Assembly: GCA_965232455.1 (NCBI GenBank)
Contig: OZ246981.1
Coordinates: 3,720,001 to 3,784,000 of the forward strand
Source of the DNA: JBFGFX01 sp965232455
GTDB taxonomy: Bacteria; Pseudomonadota; Gammaproteobacteria; Steroidobacterales; Woeseiaceae
Direction of reading: 5' to 3'
DNA: 64,000 nt
Under the pieces are notes generated by a model. It had not been told where the DNA came from. It was given only the letters and a program-made list of their open reading frames with translations, and made no database searches. A program made the position numbers and the translations under genes. This document shows positions 52,742 to 61,810 of the stretch, in pieces (within the stretch, counting starts at the first letter, position 1; each line of letters begins with the position of its first letter).

Positions 52742-54349
52742 TCACGCGCGTGGGCCTCGACGCTTCACCTGCCCGCCCGCCAAACGCTGTACGTCCCGCA
52801 CCAGTGTCGCCACGTCGAGTCCATTGGTATTGTCGGCGACGATCGTGTACGCCATTTCACGGCCCGCAAAAGCGTCAGCCGTCTCGATCTGATACCGCAG
52901 GACGTCGAGACGCGCTTCCGACGCGTCTCCGGCCGATTCGGCGCGCGCGCGAATCCGCTCCCGCAAAACCTCTTGCGGTGCATCGATCCGAAGCAGAATC
53001 ACCGGGCATCCGCGAATCCGCGCCAGACGAATGGCCCGCCGGCGCTGCTCGCTTTCGAGGAACGCCGCGTCGAGGATCACGTTGTGCCCCGCGTCGAGGA
53101 TCGTTCCCGCCTTGTCGCGGAGAAGCGCGTAAACCTCGCGCGTCGTCCGCAGCGTATAGATGCCCTCGCCGACGTCGGACTCGCTGTCCTCGGTCTCCCG
53201 CAGATTGTGCATACGCTTTCGTTCGGCGTCCGATCGAATCCTCACCGCCGGCAAAGCGGCCATCAGCTGCCCGGAGACCCAGGTCTTGCCGGACCCCGAC
53301 AACCCGCTCATCACGATCAGCATCGGCGGCGGCTTTCTTATCTGCCGCATCGCGATTGCGCAATACCGGTGCACCTCGGCGCGATCGCGCGCTTTGTCCT
53401 CCGCGGACTGGTGCTCCCGGCACAACAGAGCGGCAACTTTTGCGCGCACCAGGCAACGGTAGACGAAATACAGATCGAGCAGCACGACACCGGGATAGTC
53501 GCCCGTGCACTCGAGGTAACGGTTGAGAAAATGGGCGGCCAGATCGCGCCGTCCCCGAGCGACCAGGTCCATGATCAAAAAACCGATATCACAGAATACG
53601 TCGGTACGTCGAAGGTCGCCGTTAAACTCGATGCAGTCGAACGTCGTAATACCCGTCGGCATCCGCACGAGGTTCGCAAGATGCAGGTCGCCGTGGCAGT
53701 CACGCACGAAGCCCGAGTCGACTCTTTGCCACAGTATCCGGTCGACCTTGTCGAGTTCGCGTTCCGTCCAGTCGCGCAGTAAGCCCAGTTCCCGGTCGTC
53801 GATTGCCCCTTCCAGCAACTCGAAATTGTCCCAAACAAACGCCTTCGTCTGCGCGACGATACGCTCCCGGTCCTTTTTCCCGACCGCCGGCGCCTCCCGG
53901 TGTCGGCGCGCGATGTTCGCCGCGAGCTCACGCATGTCCTCCACCGACAACTCGCCCCGTTCGAGCTGCCGGTCCAGGCGCAGCCCCTGATCGAAACGAC
54001 GCATCCTGACCGCGTACTCGAGCGGCTCGCCATCGCCGCCGAAGCGAGGCTTTCCCCGGTCGAGCGTGATCGGCACGACGTCGACGTAAATATCGGGCGC
54101 CCAGGGTTTGTTCAGGCGGATTTCCTCGTTGCAGAAGAAGCGGCGCTTTTCGAGATCGCCAAAGTCGAGAAAGTCGAGTACGAGCGGTTTCTTGATCTTG
54201 TAGACGCATTCGCCCGCGAGGATCAGCCACGAAATATGCGTCTCGACGAGCTCGATCTCGTCCACCGGATGACTGAACGCCCGCGGATGCATCAGCGCAT
54301 CGATGAGATCGGTGTCCAAACGCAGGTTTGAGGTGTTCGCCCGGTGCAT
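52742..54349 (-). CDS. bifunctional aminoglycoside-phosphotransferase-like / P-loop kinase protein
   Basis: A 535-residue two-domain protein. The first 330 residues resemble an APH-type kinase (ETHISWLILAGECVYKIKKP early, and FVRDCHGDLHLANLVRMPTG with the catalytic HGDLH). The second domain is an AAA-type nucleotide kinase, with a P-loop in LIVMSGLSGSGKTWVSGQLM. Such fusions are widespread and of unknown substrate; antibiotic resistance should not be inferred. It begins 5 bases after the antiporter stop, so it is in the hyp operon. Confidence 0.8.
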   Translation of the reverse strand: MHRANTSNLRLDTDLIDALMHPRAFSHPVDEIELVETHISWLILAGECVYKIKKPLVLDFLDFGDLEKRRFFCNEEIRLNKPWAPDIYVDVVPITLDRGKPRFGGDGEPLEYAVRMRRFDQGLRLDRQLERGELSVEDMRELAANIARRHREAPAVGKKDRERIVAQTKAFVWDNFELLEGAIDDRELGLLRDWTERELDKVDRILWQRVDSGFVRDCHGDLHLANLVRMPTGITTFDCIEFNGDLRRTDVFCDIGFLIMDLVARGRRDLAAHFLNRYLECTGDYPGVVLLDLYFVYRCLVRAKVAALLCREHQSAEDKARDRAEVHRYCAIAMRQIRKPPPMLIVMSGLSGSGKTWVSGQLMAALPAVRIRSDAERKRMHNLRETEDSESDVGEGIYTLRTTREVYALLRDKAGTILDAGHNVILDAAFLESEQRRRAIRLARIRGCPVILLRIDAPQEVLRERIRARAESAGDASEARLDVLRYQIETADAFAGREMAYTIVADNTNGLDVATLVRDVQRLAGGQVKRRGPRA

Positions 54350-54354
54350 CCCTG

Positions 54355-55779
54355 CTAGGGCCTGTCAGCACTATGCGAGTAATCCCCGCCGGCGCCTTCT
54401 TTGTGTATCTGCCGGCCGAGCGCAACCTTGAGCCAGGGCGGCGCGGCCAGGGTCGTGACGATGACCATCAGCACGATCGCGGAAAATATCGAGTCGTCGA
54501 TGACGCCCAGCGTTCTGCCGATCGCCGCGAACACCAGACCGACTTCGCCGCGGGGCAACATGCCGATTCCGATGACCAGCTTGTTTGACGGCGACCGCGC
54601 GCCCAGACCGCTCGCCAGCTTGCCGATCACGGCCGCCAGCAGCAGCCCGCCCGCCAGGACGACCACCGGCCATGAGAAAAAGGACTCGAGCTTTACCTGG
54701 ATACCCATGAGAATGAAAAAAATCGGCACCAGGATGACCTCGAGCGGCATGATGAGCTCCCGTATGCCGACGACCTTTCCTTTCTGCGATTTCGCATGTT
54801 CCCGGAAAAAGCTGTCGCTCAACACCACACCCGCCGCAAACGCGCCGATGATGGTCGCAAGACCGGCCAGATTCGCCACCCAGGCGAGCACCATCACGAA
54901 CAGATAGGAGGTGAACATCTTGGCCTCGACGATATCGAGACGCAGCATGACTTTCGCGGAAACGCGGACGATGGCCGGCCCCAGCACGGCCGCGGCAACC
55001 AGGAACAGGGTCGACATGGCGACGACGATGGCAATCTCGGCAAGATCGACGCTACCGCTGACGACGACACCGGATACCGCCGCAAGCAGAATGAGACCCA
55101 ATACGTCGTCGCAAATGGCGGCGCCAAGAATGATGTGCCCTTCCCTCGAGTGGCTGCGGCCCATTTCCTTGAGCACGTTGGCGGTTATCCCGACGCTGGT
55201 CGCTGCAAGGGTCGCGGCGACGAACATCCTGGAATTGAACGACAGATCCGGCCGCAGCACCAGCTCCGCGATGAAACCCAGCGCCACGGGCAGCACAATG
55301 CCGATCAACGCGACCCGGATCGAATCGGCGCCGACGCTCTTGAGGTCCTCGAGATTCGTGCCGAGACCCACCATGAACAGCAAAAAGATAACGCCGTACC
55401 GCGAGAAGACGTCAACCGTCTGCGCAACCTGCATGACCTGACCGCCCGCGGGCCCGGTGATGATGTGCGCAAGTTCCGGACCTTTCTCGGCGCCGAAAAT
55501 CGCCACGACGACGTCATCGATCGGCGCGCCGGCAAGCATTTGACTAACGGCCTCGAATACCCGCGGACCCTCGCGCAATACCGTGATCAGATCGAAGCCC
55601 AGGTACCAGGCGACGTTGCCAAGCAGAATGCCCATCAGCAACTCGCCGAGAACGGTCGGCTGCCCGAGCCTGCGCGCAACGACGCGGCCGATGACGGCGA
55701 AGGCCAGGATACTCGTTACGCCGAGGATGACCGGCGCAACCGGGTCTCCGTGCACCGACGCGCCGTCGAATACCGACAT
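54355..55779 (-). CDS. KefB/CPA2-type cation:proton antiporter, coupled to hypE
   Basis: A 474-residue inner-membrane exchanger with about 12-13 helices. Typical CPA2 elements are GQPTVLGELLMGILLGNVAW, VIFLLFMVGLGTNLEDLKSV and AAICDDVLGLILLAAVSGVV (the D-D pair of the ion site). No C-terminal TrkA domain is present. The start ATG at 55779 shares a base with the hypE stop (TGATG), so it is translated from the hyp transcript. A longer open frame runs back to 56019 inside hypE. An ion gradient partner for hydrogenase metabolism is possible, but not shown. Confidence 0.85.
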   Translation of the reverse strand: MSVFDGASVHGDPVAPVILGVTSILAFAVIGRVVARRLGQPTVLGELLMGILLGNVAWYLGFDLITVLREGPRVFEAVSQMLAGAPIDDVVVAIFGAEKGPELAHIITGPAGGQVMQVAQTVDVFSRYGVIFLLFMVGLGTNLEDLKSVGADSIRVALIGIVLPVALGFIAELVLRPDLSFNSRMFVAATLAATSVGITANVLKEMGRSHSREGHIILGAAICDDVLGLILLAAVSGVVVSGSVDLAEIAIVVAMSTLFLVAAAVLGPAIVRVSAKVMLRLDIVEAKMFTSYLFVMVLAWVANLAGLATIIGAFAAGVVLSDSFFREHAKSQKGKVVGIRELIMPLEVILVPIFFILMGIQVKLESFFSWPVVVLAGGLLLAAVIGKLASGLGARSPSNKLVIGIGMLPRGEVGLVFAAIGRTLGVIDDSIFSAIVLMVIVTTLAAPPWLKVALGRQIHKEGAGGDYSHSADRP

Positions 55780-56786
55780 CAACAGATACGCGGCAACGGA
55801 TCGTCTTCCAGCTCTTCCAGGAAGCGCTCGCCGCCCAATGCCGTCTCGAGGACGACGCGTTGCGTCTCGGCGGAGATCCTTCCAATCCGCGCGGCATCCC
55901 GGCCGGCCGGCAGAGCGCGCCAGGCCGCCAGCGCGTCGTCGAGCTGATCGGGGGCGACGACCGCCAGAACACGACCTTCGCAGGCGAGATACAACGGATC
56001 GTATCCGAGCATCTCGCACACCGCCTGTACCGGTTCCTTGACGGGTATCCCCGCCTCGAAGCGCACGCCCATGCCGGTGGCGCGTTGCATCTCATGTGCA
56101 ATGGACGCAATGCCGCCGCGCGTTGGGTCACGCATGAAGCGCAAACCCGTAAAACCGAGCAGCGCTTCGGTGAGCGCCATCACCGGGGCGGCGTCCGAAC
56201 GCAGATCGCCGCGTAATCCGAAGTCCTCCCGCGCCAGCATCACCGCCGTGCCGTGGTCGCCGACCGAGCCGCTGATGATAATCGCGTCGCCGTCCTCGAT
56301 GTGCCGCAGCGACGAGCGGCTTCCGGGGAGGCGAACACCGACACCGGTTGTCGCCAGGTACAGCCCCCCTCCCTCTCCCCGGCGCAGGACTTTCGTATCG
56401 CCGGCGCTCACTTTTACCCTGGCCTCGGCCGCGGCGGCCGCGAGGCTGGCGACGATGCGGTCGAGCGTGGCGATTTCCAGCCCTTCTTCAATGAAAGCGT
56501 TCAACGTCAGGTACATCGGACGGGCGCCAGCAACGGCAAGGTCGTTTACCGTCCCATGCACCGCAAGCGAACCGATATCGCCGCCTGGAAACTCCAGCGG
56601 CTGAACCGTGAAGCCATCGGTCGTGATCATCGCCTCACCCGGCGGCGTCGACAAATCAATCGGCACCGCGTCCGCCAGCACGTCGAGATCCGACGGTCCA
56701 AGGTGACGCGCAAATACGTCGTCGATCAACTCACGCATAAAGCGGCCTCCGTTGCCGTGCGCGAGCGAAATCCGGTCGTCGTCCAT
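55779..56786 (-). CDS. hypE: hydrogenase maturation protein HypE
   Basis: A 335-residue PurM-like enzyme that dehydrates the carbamoyl group on its C-terminal cysteine to cyanide for the NiFe site. Start DDDRISLAHGNGGRFMRELI matches the family. The ATP site is in PLEFPGGDIGSLAVHGTVND and SAGDTKVLRRGEGG. The end is PRIC, the expected C-terminal Cys. A much longer frame exists upstream, but the ATG at 56786 lies 4 bases after hypF and gives the normal length. Confidence 0.95.
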   Translation of the reverse strand: MDDDRISLAHGNGGRFMRELIDDVFARHLGPSDLDVLADAVPIDLSTPPGEAMITTDGFTVQPLEFPGGDIGSLAVHGTVNDLAVAGARPMYLTLNAFIEEGLEIATLDRIVASLAAAAAEARVKVSAGDTKVLRRGEGGGLYLATTGVGVRLPGSRSSLRHIEDGDAIIISGSVGDHGTAVMLAREDFGLRGDLRSDAAPVMALTEALLGFTGLRFMRDPTRGGIASIAHEMQRATGMGVRFEAGIPVKEPVQAVCEMLGYDPLYLACEGRVLAVVAPDQLDDALAAWRALPAGRDAARIGRISAETQRVVLETALGGERFLEELEDDPLPRIC

Positions 56787-56790
56787 GCGC

Positions 56791-59121
56791 CTAGGGCCTG
56801 TTGGCGGGCCCCAGGCGAGCCGCGATCTCCACCGTCTGCCCGAAGCTGAGCGCAGCGTCGTTACTCGGCAGGCTCTTCGGCATGTGAACCCGAAAACCGT
56901 TTCTGTCCAGAAGGTCGACGGCCAGCTCGCTGAGCAATCGATTCTGAAAGACGCCGCCGCACAGGCCGACCTGCTCGATCTCATACTCGTCGCGGACCCG
57001 CCGCGCCTGCTGCAGCAACACCAGCGCCATGCTCGAGTGGAACGCTTCGGCCCGGCAGGCGACGGACCGGCTGGTGTCCGTCATCATGTCGAGCAGCGGC
57101 GTCCAGTCGCTGCGCCAGATACCGTCGGAGTTTCTGTGTAGCGAGGTATAAACCGGTTCCCGCCGAGAGCGACACAGGCTTTCGAGGACCATGGGCCCCT
57201 GAGCCTCAAAACTGACGTGAGTCTGGTTTGCGATCAGCGCCGCCGCGGCGTCGAACAGCCGCCCGGCCGCGCTGGTTTTGGCGCAGTTCAAATCGCGATC
57301 CCAGGCGGCGCGCGCGAGACCCTGCTCATCCGGGCAGTCCGCCCAGGTCCGCCCGCACTCCCAGTGCAGCGCGGCCGCGCTGCGCCACGGCTCCCTGCCC
57401 GCGCGCTCGCCACCCGGTACGCGGAACGGCTTCAAGCTGCCGACCCGGCGCCAGCCGCCGGGTTTGCCGTACAGCGCCTCACCCCCCCAAAGCGTACCGT
57501 CCTCGCCCAGGCCGACGCCGTCCCATGCGAACACCAGCCAATTGCCGGGCAGGTTGAGTTCGCCCGCGATCGCGCTGGCATGCGCGTGATGGTGCCAGAC
57601 GGTTTCCACGGGTAGTGACTGTCTGTCCGCCCAGCGATGCGTCGTGTAATCCGGATGCGCATCGCAAACGATGCGTTCGGCGTGAACGCCGTACAGCGAC
57701 TGAAGCGATTCCGCAACCTGCTCGAATACCGCGAGGCTGCGCGGACTGTCCATTTCGCCGATGTGCGGGGAAACGACGACGCGGTTGTCCCAGCTCAGCG
57801 CAACGGTGCCTTTCATGTGGCCACCGACGGCCAGCACCGGCGTGTCCTGCCAGCCGGGCAGTTCGAGTTCGCGCGGCGCGGAACCGCGGCCGATGCGCAG
57901 CGGCCGCACCCCGTGCGCAATCCGGCGATAGACGGGATCGTCCGCCGGACGCACGATCGGACGATCATGGTGCAGAAACGCATCCGCGACGTCGGCCAGA
58001 CGACGCCGGGCCTCCCCGTTGTCGGTGAGCACCGGTTCACCGCTGATATTGCCCGACGTGGCAACCAGCGGGCCGGCGAAATCGTCGAGCAAAAGCTGAT
58101 GCAGCGGGCTGTACGGCAGGAAGACGCCCAGTTCACCCAGTCCCGGTGCGATGTTGTCGGCCAAATCCGTGCCGACTCTCTTTTGCGCCAACACGATCGG
58201 ACGCTGCGGGCTCTTGAGCGCCGCCGATTCGTTGCCGTGCAGACTGACGTAACGCCGCACCGTGTCCAGTCCGTCCGCGCCGTCTGCCGGAAACATGACG
58301 GCGAGCGGCTTGTCCGGTCGATGCTTGCGCCGCCTGAGCGACGCGATCGCGTCGACGTCGCGCGCATCACACATCAAATGAAAACCTCCGATGCCCTTTA
58401 CGGCGACGATGTTCCCCGCGCGTAACCGATCGACGGCCGCCGCCAGCGCGGCGGCACCGTCGGCACGATCCTCCGCACCCGGCTCCTCGAACTCCAGCAC
58501 CGGACCACAGGCGGGACACGAGACGGGCTCCGCACGGAACCGGCGGTCGTTCGGATCGCTGTATTCCCGGCGGCACTCCGCACAGAGCGTGAAACTCGCC
58601 ATGCTCGTGTTCGGCCGGTCGTAAGGCATGGATTCGATCAGCGTGTAACGCGGCCCGCACTGCGTGCAATTGATAAACGGATAGCGATAACGCCGATCGT
58701 CGACGTCGTGCAATTCCCGGTCGCAGTCGTCACACATGAAATAGTCGGCCGGGACGAAAACTCTCGCGGGCTCCTCGGCGCTGCTCAGAATGATCTCGAA
58801 GTCGTCGAACGGCAGCGTATCGAACGGCAGAAGCCGGGTGATCCTCGGCTGCGACAGCGGCGGCGCGCGGTCGATCAATTCATGCCGAAACGTCTTCAGC
58901 TTGGCGGGCCGGCCGCAGGCGACGATTTCGACGTCGCCGAGACAATTCTGCACGTAACCGTTCAGGCCGTGCGCTTTCGCAAGCCGGTATACGAACGGAC
59001 GAAAACCAACGCCCTGCACGTGACCCGACAAGGTCATTTTTACGGCGTAACTCACGACACGCAAAGGCTGCGCCGCCGCGGCGTGCCGGCTGCTCGCGCG
59101 TTGCTGGACCGCTTCAACCAA
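56791..59121 (-). CDS. hypF: carbamoyltransferase HypF
   Basis: A 776-residue multidomain enzyme that makes the carbamoyl-adenylate and passes it to HypE. An acylphosphatase domain comes first (SGHVQGVGFRPFVYRLAKAH). Two zinc fingers follow (CDDCDRELHD through NCTQCGPRYT; CAECRREYSD through SCPACGPVLE). The YrdC-like domain is next (IVAVKGIGGFHLMCDARDVD), then a Kae1-like domain with VWHHHAHASAIAGELNLPGN. TTG at 59121 with AAGAGG upstream is proposed; it overlaps the hypD stop. A start at 59037 would still keep the acylphosphatase motif. Confidence 0.94.
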   Translation of the reverse strand: MVEAVQQRASSRHAAAAQPLRVVSYAVKMTLSGHVQGVGFRPFVYRLAKAHGLNGYVQNCLGDVEIVACGRPAKLKTFRHELIDRAPPLSQPRITRLLPFDTLPFDDFEIILSSAEEPARVFVPADYFMCDDCDRELHDVDDRRYRYPFINCTQCGPRYTLIESMPYDRPNTSMASFTLCAECRREYSDPNDRRFRAEPVSCPACGPVLEFEEPGAEDRADGAAALAAAVDRLRAGNIVAVKGIGGFHLMCDARDVDAIASLRRRKHRPDKPLAVMFPADGADGLDTVRRYVSLHGNESAALKSPQRPIVLAQKRVGTDLADNIAPGLGELGVFLPYSPLHQLLLDDFAGPLVATSGNISGEPVLTDNGEARRRLADVADAFLHHDRPIVRPADDPVYRRIAHGVRPLRIGRGSAPRELELPGWQDTPVLAVGGHMKGTVALSWDNRVVVSPHIGEMDSPRSLAVFEQVAESLQSLYGVHAERIVCDAHPDYTTHRWADRQSLPVETVWHHHAHASAIAGELNLPGNWLVFAWDGVGLGEDGTLWGGEALYGKPGGWRRVGSLKPFRVPGGERAGREPWRSAAALHWECGRTWADCPDEQGLARAAWDRDLNCAKTSAAGRLFDAAAALIANQTHVSFEAQGPMVLESLCRSRREPVYTSLHRNSDGIWRSDWTPLLDMMTDTSRSVACRAEAFHSSMALVLLQQARRVRDEYEIEQVGLCGGVFQNRLLSELAVDLLDRNGFRVHMPKSLPSNDAALSFGQTVEIAARLGPANRP

Positions 59122-60241
59122 CGGCCTGCCTCTTCGTCATACCCTGCCAATCGTTGTCGCGATAGCCCGCCGACCACCAGATTCGGCACGCGCCTTCGTC
59201 CGACACCATGCAAGGCCCAATCGGTTTGCGCGGGGTGCAGGCGCGACCGTACAGTCGGCACTGATTCGGGTAAATCTTGCCCAGCACGACGCTGGCGCAG
59301 TCGCAGCCCGGCGGCATCTCGCCGACGCGCCTGCGGGAGTCATCGGCGTACGATCGCAGCTGCAGGCGCGCGTCGTGGGCGGCAAATTCGTCGCGCAGCG
59401 CAAAGCCGGATTTGGGAATGACGCCGATGCCGCGCCAGTTGGCGTCCGTTACGCGCATGACGTTTCGCAGCTGTCGGCGCGCCTCGCCGTTTCCGCCGGG
59501 ACGGACGACCTCCGCATAACAGTTGTCCAGAAAGCAGCGGCCGTCCTGCCTCTGGCGCAACACCGAAACCATCGCGGCAAGCAGGGTGTCGGGTCTGAAC
59601 CCGGCTACCGCCGCTGGAATGCCGTGACGCTCGGGGACGAACCGCCATTCCTCGGGGCCCATGACCGTCGAAACATGCCCCGGTGCGATCAATGCATCGA
59701 ATCCCGGCTTGCCGGACTCCAACAGCATCGCAACCGCCGGCCAGGTCAGCCGGCCCGACAGCAACACCAGCAGGTTTTCGGGCGCGCCCTCCGCCAGCAT
59801 CGCGGCAACCGGCGCCGTCGTCGTCTCGAAGCCGGCGGCAAAAAAAACCACCCGGCGCTCGGGATTCCGGCGCGCGATGCGCGCGGCCTCGGTCGGCGAT
59901 GCAATAGGCCGGACGTCAGCGCCGGCGGCGCGCGCCTGTTCGAGTGACCGCGGCTCGCGCCGCGGTACGTTGACGGGCACCCGCAGCATGTCGCCAAAAG
60001 CCAGCAGGATGACGTCTTCGTTGAGCGCGAGTTGGATCGCCTCGAAGACGTCCTCTTCGGGACAGATACATACGGGGCAACCCGGGCCGGGCACGAGTTC
60101 AATCGCCGCCGGAATTGCGGTCCGCAGGCCGGCGAGGGAGATGGAGCGCTCGTGGCCGCCGCAGACGTTCATGATACGAACCGGACGCTTGTCGTCGAGG
60201 CGCCGCAGCCGTTCCAACCAGTATTCGGCGCCGCGGCTCAT
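59114..60241 (-). CDS. hypD: hydrogenase maturation protein HypD
   Basis: A 375-residue iron-sulfur scaffold where Fe(CN)2CO is built with HypC. It carries IMNVCGGHERSIS (Cys27), VPGPGCPVCIC (Cys55, Cys58) and FAAGFETTTAPVAAML. The late cluster-binding region has GCDCASVVLGKIYPNQC and IGPCMVSDEGACRIW. ATG 60241 overlaps the hypB stop (ATGA); a longer frame upstream is a shadow of hypB. Confidence 0.96.
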   Translation of the reverse strand: MSRGAEYWLERLRRLDDKRPVRIMNVCGGHERSISLAGLRTAIPAAIELVPGPGCPVCICPEEDVFEAIQLALNEDVILLAFGDMLRVPVNVPRREPRSLEQARAAGADVRPIASPTEAARIARRNPERRVVFFAAGFETTTAPVAAMLAEGAPENLLVLLSGRLTWPAVAMLLESGKPGFDALIAPGHVSTVMGPEEWRFVPERHGIPAAVAGFRPDTLLAAMVSVLRQRQDGRCFLDNCYAEVVRPGGNGEARRQLRNVMRVTDANWRGIGVIPKSGFALRDEFAAHDARLQLRSYADDSRRRVGEMPPGCDCASVVLGKIYPNQCRLYGRACTPRKPIGPCMVSDEGACRIWWSAGYRDNDWQGMTKRQAVG

Positions 60242-61017
60242 GCGCGGCCCCTGCGGCTCGCACCGTCCCGGCGACGCCGGCCGCGGTGTTGAGCCCTGAT
60301 CCATTCGAGCCACGCCGGCAAACCAACGCCGGATCTCACGGACAGCTGCCACAGCGGAGCGTCGCTGGCGAGTTGGCGCAGGTACGATTCCGCGGTCGCC
60401 GGATCGAAATCGCCCAGGACTTCGAGCAGGTCCGCCTTGCTGATCAACACAAGGTCGGCCGCGCGGAACATTACCGGATACTTGCCGGGTTTGTCGTCGC
60501 CCTCGGGCGTCGAAAGAAGGGTGACGTTCAGGTGTTGCCCCAGATCGAAACCGGCCGGACAAACCAGGTTGCCGACGTTTTCGATGAACACGACGTCCAC
60601 ACCATCAAGTGCCAGCTCATGCAACGCCGAATGCACCATGAACGCATCCAGATGGCAGGCGCTGCCGGTGCTGATCTGCACGGCCGGCACGCCTTTCTTG
60701 CGTATCCGCTCGGCGTCGTTTTCCGTTTCCAGATCGCCTTCGATGACCGCGATCCGGTAGTCGTCGCCGAGCGCCTCGACGGTTGCCTCCAGCAGTGCGG
60801 TCTTCCCGGCGCCTGGCGAAGACATCAGATTGATGGCCAGGACCCCGTGCCGATCGAAATGCTCGCGATTGTGCCGCGCCCGTCGATCGTTCGCGTCGAG
60901 CAAGCCGCTCAAGACCTCGACGGATTCCTTGCCCGAAGACGTGTGTGCAAGGTGGCCGTCGGCGGCGACGAGATGCTCGTTGCCGGGAGTGACGTTACAA
61001 CCACAGGTATCGCACAT
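60238..61017 (-). CDS. hypB: GTPase HypB, nickel insertion
   Basis: A 259-residue SIMIBI GTPase. The N-terminal metal motif MCDTCGCN has the CxxCGC pattern. The P-loop SSPGAGKT is at residues 66-73; AVIEGDLETENDAERIRKKG and VFIENVGNLVCPAGFDLGQH are the nucleotide and metal dimer segments. No poly-His stretch is present, unlike some nickel-storing homologues. It follows hypC by 36 bases. Confidence 0.96.
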   Translation of the reverse strand: MCDTCGCNVTPGNEHLVAADGHLAHTSSGKESVEVLSGLLDANDRRARHNREHFDRHGVLAINLMSSPGAGKTALLEATVEALGDDYRIAVIEGDLETENDAERIRKKGVPAVQISTGSACHLDAFMVHSALHELALDGVDVVFIENVGNLVCPAGFDLGQHLNVTLLSTPEGDDKPGKYPVMFRAADLVLISKADLLEVLGDFDPATAESYLRQLASDAPLWQLSVRSGVGLPAWLEWIRAQHRGRRRRDGASRRGRA

Positions 61018-61053
61018 CGTGCTTCTCCGTCTTTGGCAAGTTTTCTCGAATGA

Positions 61054-61281
61054 TCAGACGTCGGGCGCCAGCACCTCGTCGAACAGCTCCCAGGTATCGG
61101 CGGCCTGGCCCTCGCTCACTTTTTGGATCGCATAACCGACGTGCACGAGGACATGATCGCCCGGGTTGACGTCTTCGTGCTGCAGCATGAACAAACTGAC
61201 TTCCCGTTCGATGCCGCGCGCTTCACAGACACATTGGAAGCCGTCGATTGTTTTCACCTGCATCGGGACTGCAAGGCACAC
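61054..61281 (-). CDS. hypC: hydrogenase maturation chaperone HypC
   Basis: A 75-residue chaperone that carries iron to HypD and the large subunit. The GTG start gives the invariant MCLAVPMQV N-terminus with Cys2, which must be exposed. Upstream GAGGGGGA forms the ribosome site. The middle (REVSLFMLQHEDVNPGDHVL) and tail fit the family. A longer frame to 61464 has no support because Cys2 must be near the terminus. It heads the hyp operon. Confidence 0.92.
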   Translation of the reverse strand: MCLAVPMQVKTIDGFQCVCEARGIEREVSLFMLQHEDVNPGDHVLVHVGYAIQKVSEGQAADTWELFDEVLAPDV

Positions 61282-61458
61282 CTGCCACTTCCCCCTCGCG
61301 CAAACGCCAGCGCGGCTCTTTTGATGTTTACACCTCTGATCATAGTCGCTGCCTCGAACGGCAGACTGTACGTAATAACGCCTATTTCGGTATGGCAGGT
61401 GCGTGCCTATCGTATAAATCGATGGTTTCCCGCCATTTTCCTGTTGTGAGGTAACACC

Positions 61459-61722
61459 GTGCAATCAACGATGATGCGATCGACCGCCAATGCACTGCTA
61501 ACTTTGGGAGCCGCGAACGTTGCGGGCGCCCACACACTTTCGGCGGACGAGACCGTCGCTCAACAGCTGCATCACCAGGCTTTTGCGTTGCATCATTTAC
61601 CCATGACGGTTTTGTTAACGACCTTGCTGATTGCCGGCGGCCTTCTGCTCGCCCGGCAGGCTGCAAACAAGTCGCACTGCCGCCGCCCGCGCCGGCATCG
61701 CAACCCAAAAGCCGACGCGTAA
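61459..61722 (+). CDS. small secreted or membrane protein, divergent from hypC
   Basis: An 87-residue protein with an N-terminal hydrophobic signal (TANALLTLGAANVAGAHTLS) and a second hydrophobic stretch (MTVLLTTLLIAGGLLLARQ). Between them is a His-rich segment (QLHHQAFALHHLPM), followed by a basic tail. I have an impression of similar small gammaproteobacterial proteins but no name. GTG at 61459 follows TGAGGT about 8 bases upstream. It is divergent from hypC with 177 bases between, so it may share its control with the hyp genes and might handle a metal such as nickel (speculation). Confidence 0.55.
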   Translation: MQSTMMRSTANALLTLGAANVAGAHTLSADETVAQQLHHQAFALHHLPMTVLLTTLLIAGGLLLARQAANKSHCRRPRRHRNPKADA

Positions 61723-61810
61723 CAAAGCGCGCCGGTTTCGGGTATAAACAAACAAATAAGAATGACGCGCCACGCAACAGCGGTAGGCAACCCGCGCAGG
61801 AGCCGATTCG

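Noticed and set aside
55780..56019. 80-residue N-terminal extension of the antiporter
   Set aside because: It overlaps hypE, is Arg-rich, and the ATG at 55779 gives the expected family N-terminus.
60242..60562. 107-residue N-terminal extension of HypD
   Set aside because: It lies inside hypB and has shadow composition; the overlapping ATGA start is normal for this operon.
61382..61420. Sigma-54-like GG/GC pattern upstream of hypC
   Set aside because: The distance between GG and GC is one base too short for a -24/-12 element.
61282..61464. 61-residue extension of HypC
   Set aside because: HypC needs its Cys at position 2, which only the GTG at 61281 provides.
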